A stretch of DNA of 64,000 nt from Citricoccus sp. K5 (lineage in GTDB: Bacteria > Actinomycetota > Actinomycetes > Actinomycetales > Micrococcaceae). This document shows, piece by piece, positions 61,292 to 64,000 of this stretch (positions are counted from its first letter, which is position 1; every line of letters begins with the position of its first letter). A program made the position numbers and the translations under genes. The notes beneath the pieces were generated by a model. It saw only the letters and a program-made list of their open reading frames with translations, did no database searches and was not told the origin of the DNA. The DNA is taken from positions 1,502,909 to 1,566,908 of the forward strand of contig NZ_LR732817.1 of the NCBI RefSeq assembly GCF_902506195.1. Direction: 5' to 3'.

Positions 61292-61747
61292 ATGCCCATC
61301 AAATTCGAGAACGTCGGCATCGCCGTGCGGGACCTGGAGGCCACGGTCGCCTTCTTCACCGACCTGGGACTGACCGTCCTGGGGCGGGACACGGTCAGTG
61401 GTCCGTGGGCGGATACCGCGGTCGGCCTCGACGGCAACCACGCCAACATCGCCATGCTCCAGACGCCGGACGGCAGCGGCCGCATCGAACTCTTCGAGTA
61501 CCTCCACCCCGACGCCATCGAGACGGAACCCACCCAGCCGCACGAGATCGGGATGCACCGCGTCGCCTTCTCCGTCGACGACCTCGACGAGGCCCTTGAG
61601 ATCGCCGCGCGCCACGGCTGCCACCCGCTGCGCGGCGTGGCGATCTACGAGGACGTGTACAAGCTCACCTATGTCCGAGGCCCCAGCGGGATCATCGTGA
61701 TGCTTGCCCAGGAGCTGAAGACCCGTGAGGCAGGATCGGGTGCATGA
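61292..61747 (+). CDS. VOC family protein, lactoylglutathione lyase/epimerase-like
   Basis: ATG 61292 with CAGGA upstream gives 151 residues; an ATG at 61265 would add nine. The first module is FENVGIAVRDLEATVAFFTD and the second is GMHRVAFSVDDLDEALEIAA. A histidine (HRVAF) and a glutamate in RIELFEYL could bind a metal. The C-terminus KLTYVRGPSGIIVMLAQEL is typical. Function is not certain. It overlaps the next small gene (ATGA). Confidence 0.87.
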   Translation: MPIKFENVGIAVRDLEATVAFFTDLGLTVLGRDTVSGPWADTAVGLDGNHANIAMLQTPDGSGRIELFEYLHPDAIETEPTQPHEIGMHRVAFSVDDLDEALEIAARHGCHPLRGVAIYEDVYKLTYVRGPSGIIVMLAQELKTREAGSGA

Positions 61748-61953
61748 GTACCCGACGCACCGACATGACCGAGACCCTTCAGGCCGTCCTGATCGGGGCC
61801 GCCATCCTGTTCGCCGGGATTGCCCTGCTGGCCGGGGACATCACCATCCCCCGCAGCTTCGTCGGCGGAGCCCTGCTGGCCTTGGCGGGCATCTGCTATC
61901 TGGCCAGCGCGCTGTTAAAGATCCGGCACCGTCCCCGCAACAACGATCGGTGA
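61744..61953 (+). CDS. Small two-helix membrane protein
   Basis: The 69-residue protein has two hydrophobic helices (AVLIGAAILFAGIALLAG and FVGGALLALAGICYLASALL) and a basic C-terminus. Its ATG overlaps the VOC stop by 4 nt, so it is coupled to it. Not recognised. Confidence 0.65.
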   Translation: MSTRRTDMTETLQAVLIGAAILFAGIALLAGDITIPRSFVGGALLALAGICYLASALLKIRHRPRNNDR

Positions 61954-62028
61954 TGGGCGGGAGCGGGCGGGAACTACTCTCCTTCGACCCGTCTCATGCC
62001 ACCGGAGTTCGATCGAGCCTCGTGGCGC

Positions 62029-62664
62029 TCAACGGACCAGTCGTGCACGCCAGGCCCAGGCAGCGATCTCGACGCGGTTGCGCACTCCAAGTTTCACGCT
62101 GATGCTTCGCGCGTGTGTCTTCACCGTCGACAGGGAGACGAACAGGTCGGCGGCGATCTCCACATTGGTCCGGCCACGGGCGATGGCGACGACGATCTCG
62201 AGTTCGCGGTCGGACAGGTTGTGTCTGGTCCCGCCCGCCGACGGTCCGCCGGCGAGCTCTCCCAACAGACGTACGGTGATCGATGGTGATACCAGAGCGT
62301 CACCATCTGCTGCAGCGCGGACTGCTTCGACGAGGAGGCGTGGGCCCGCATCTTTGAGAAGGAAGCCGGAGGCGCCGGCCTGGAGGGCGGAGCGCAGGTA
62401 CTCGTCGGTGTCGAACGTCGTGACGACGACGACGCGCGGTGCGTCCGGCGTCGCCGTGATGAGGCGGGTGGCTTCCAGACCATTCATCCCTGGCATACGG
62501 ATATCCATGAGCACCACGGCTGGGTTCAGCCGCTTCGCGGCGTTGACCGCGTCCTCGCCGTTGCCGGCGATCCCGATGACCGAGATATCCCCTTCGGCCT
62601 CGAGGACCATCCGGAATCCGGCGCGCACCATCTCGTGGTCGTCGGCGATGACGACGCCGATCAT
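62029..62664 (-). CDS. NarL/LuxR-type response regulator
   Basis: The 211-residue regulator has a receiver domain with acidic residues in VVIADDHEMVRAG, the phospho-acceptor aspartate in VVLMDIRMPGMNG, and the Lys of FLLKDAG. The C-terminal LuxR helix-turn-helix is LSDRELEIVVAIARGRTN with FVSLSTVKTHARSISVKLG. It overlaps the kinase stop (4 nt) and forms a pair with it. The target genes are unknown. Confidence 0.95.
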   Translation of the reverse strand: MIGVVIADDHEMVRAGFRMVLEAEGDISVIGIAGNGEDAVNAAKRLNPAVVLMDIRMPGMNGLEATRLITATPDAPRVVVVTTFDTDEYLRSALQAGASGFLLKDAGPRLLVEAVRAAADGDALVSPSITVRLLGELAGGPSAGGTRHNLSDRELEIVVAIARGRTNVEIAADLFVSLSTVKTHARSISVKLGVRNRVEIAAWAWRARLVR

Positions 62665-63848
62665 CGGGGCCCCAGGGGCAAGGTGACGCGGACATTCCAG
62701 CTGTCTGCGCCGGCGGCCCCCGCTCGCATTTCCCCACCGAGAGCGGTGACCCGCTCCTCCATCCCCATGAGCCCGAATCCCCTCGAGCCCGGGGCGGCTG
62801 GCCGCGCGCGAACGCCGTCATTGCTGATGTCCAGCACGAGCGCCACGTCGACCACACTCACGGACACCTGGGTATTGCCTTCGGGTGCATGGCGTCGCAC
62901 ATTGGTGAGTGCCTCCCGGACCACGCGATACCCCGTCTCACCGACCCCCGGTGGCATGGGCGAGTGGCCATTCTCGAGCCGCAGTGTCGTGCGTTCGCGT
63001 CCCGGATCGAACCGGTCCACGAGGGTGGGGATGTCCGCGAGTCCGTAAGGAACAGTGAGCGGTTCACCTCGATCCGCCTCCTCACGAATCGCGCCGACCA
63101 TCCGTCGCATTCCGGTGAGCGCCTCGATCCCGGCTGATTCGATGGAGGATAACGACTCGCTGACCTGGTCCGGGTCGTTGCGGGCCACGATGATCGCTGC
63201 CTGGGCCTGCACCACGATGCCGCTGACCTGGTGTGCCACGACGTCGTGGAGCTCGCGAGCCAGCTCCATCCGTTCCGCGCGCCGATGATCATCCATCGCG
63301 CGCTCCCGCCTCTTCTGGACGTACCGTGCTGCGACACCACCGGTGATCGCGCAACCCCAGACGAGCAATCCGAGGAGAATGACCGTGATGTCCGCACCGA
63401 TACGCAGCAGCACCGCGGCGAGGGTGACGACTAGCGCCGACGCACCCACGATGACCGCGCCGCGCGCGGAGGATTCGCCGCGCACTCCGATCACCGTGAG
63501 AACGATGAGCGCCGCGGTCTCCGTCAGGGACAGCGTGAGGCTTCCGATCGATAGTGAGACCACGGACGCCGTCAGGGACAATGCGAACGCGCCCGCCACG
63601 CTCACGCGAACGGGTATCTGTCGACGCATGAGGGTCAGGACTGCCGCGACGAGTGCCACGAGCGCCGTCGCCATCGCACCGGCGATGTCGTCAGTACTGG
63701 GCGCGGTGGGCATCAGGCCGGTACCGAGCTCGAAGTCGACCATCAACAACAGTGCCAGGACGAGGAACTCGGCGGTCCTCAACGCGGCCCCCGTCAAGAC
63801 GGAGTGAGAGCGGCGCCGCCGATGCCCGCCCTCGTCTCCACTGGTCAC
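62661..63848 (-). CDS. Sensor histidine kinase, NarL-partner type
   Basis: The 395-residue kinase has five or six N-terminal membrane helices with almost no extracellular domain, then the HisKA_3 dimerisation region with the phospho-histidine in LARELHDVVAHQVSG. The HATPase domain follows, with VVREALTNVRRHAPEG (N box) and GFGLMGMEERVTALGG (G box). This is the DesK-like layout that senses the membrane itself. GTG 63848 lies 6 nt after TAGACT, with no ribosome binding site. It is coupled to the regulator gene. Confidence 0.95.
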   Translation of the reverse strand: MTSGDEGGHRRRRSHSVLTGAALRTAEFLVLALLLMVDFELGTGLMPTAPSTDDIAGAMATALVALVAAVLTLMRRQIPVRVSVAGAFALSLTASVVSLSIGSLTLSLTETAALIVLTVIGVRGESSARGAVIVGASALVVTLAAVLLRIGADITVILLGLLVWGCAITGGVAARYVQKRRERAMDDHRRAERMELARELHDVVAHQVSGIVVQAQAAIIVARNDPDQVSESLSSIESAGIEALTGMRRMVGAIREEADRGEPLTVPYGLADIPTLVDRFDPGRERTTLRLENGHSPMPPGVGETGYRVVREALTNVRRHAPEGNTQVSVSVVDVALVLDISNDGVRARPAAPGSRGFGLMGMEERVTALGGEMRAGAAGADSWNVRVTLPLGPR

Positions 63849-64000
63849 ATCCGTAGTCTACGTATCGCCGGAGACCACGATCCCCCTCGAGCGGGCATTT
63901 TGTCCGAAGGAACGAGGGATCGCGGCGGAGATCGTTCGTAGGGTCGATGTGGGAACCACAGGCCGACCGCGAATCTTGACATATGACTCCTGTAGACGGC
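63849..64000. promoter_or_regulatory. Region upstream of the histidine kinase and window end
   Basis: TAGACT at 63860-63855 (minus strand) followed by ACGGAT fits a leaderless promoter for the kinase. At the end of the window TTGACA at 63976-63981 on the plus strand is a good -35 box, but its -10 would lie outside. Confidence 0.5.

Overview
The window is chromosomal DNA from a high-GC Gram-positive actinobacterium. Protein sequences and gene order (lepA-rpsT-holA-comEC-comEA, the PyrR-led pyr operon running into mihF-gmk-rpoZ-coaBC-metK-priA, and alaS-ruvX-mltG-aroECKB-efp-nusB) fit the Micrococcaceae (Citricoccus, Micrococcus, Kocuria, Arthrobacter relatives). Marker features are the actinobacterial mIHF, a PriA without helicase motifs, many GTG starts and GTGA/ATGA gene overlaps. 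I saw no rRNA, tRNA, CRISPR array or prophage.

Bases 1 to about 53,300 are a core housekeeping block, mostly on the minus strand. From left to right: a DUF3097 gene cut by the window edge, a DUF4870 membrane protein, hemW, lepA, a PemK/MazF-fold protein, rpsT, holA, the competence genes comEC and comEA, a DegV protein, leuS and glpK. Next come an alpha/beta hydrolase, then a divergent DUF418 membrane protein and TetR regulator that share a near-perfect 48-bp dyad. Then follow two linked transcription blocks. One is pyrR-pyrB-pyrC-(PH-like membrane protein)-carA-carB-pyrF, then mihF-gmk-rpoZ-coaBC-metK-priA. It starts behind a recognisable PyrR RNA-binding loop that lies almost against the pyrR ribosome binding site. 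The other is (DUF6167-like)-alaS-ruvX-mltG-aroE-aroC-aroK-aroB-efp-nusB. To the right are rpsD with a strong terminator, a general-stress 17M-like protein, rarA, dtd, aspS and an APC permease.

Bases about 53,400 to 64,000 are an accessory region. It holds three TetR-type genes or remnants, a paired SMR efflux operon, a phytoene-dehydrogenase-like FAD oxidoreductase, a short TetR plus a small beta-rich protein, and a frameshifted IS481 transposase. It also holds small membrane proteins, a membrane-anchored protein that resembles the C-gate/coiled-coil segment of GyrA, two VOC proteins, a frameshifted MFS transporter and a NarL-type two-component system. Several of these genes have a TANNNT-like -10 box 6-7 nt before the start codon and no ribosome binding site, the layout of leaderless actinobacterial mRNAs.

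The core genes link translation (lepA, rpsT, leuS, alaS, aspS, efp, rpsD, dtd), nucleotide supply (the UMP pathway, gmk), SAM and CoA synthesis, the shikimate pathway and replication or repair (holA, priA, ruvX, rarA). The accessory genes look like a local stress, efflux and regulation island shaped by IS insertion and gene decay. The most unusual items are the GyrA-like membrane protein, the short TetR/beta-protein pair with its promoter-embedded operator, the 48-bp dyad, and the hexanucleotide tract inside comEC.
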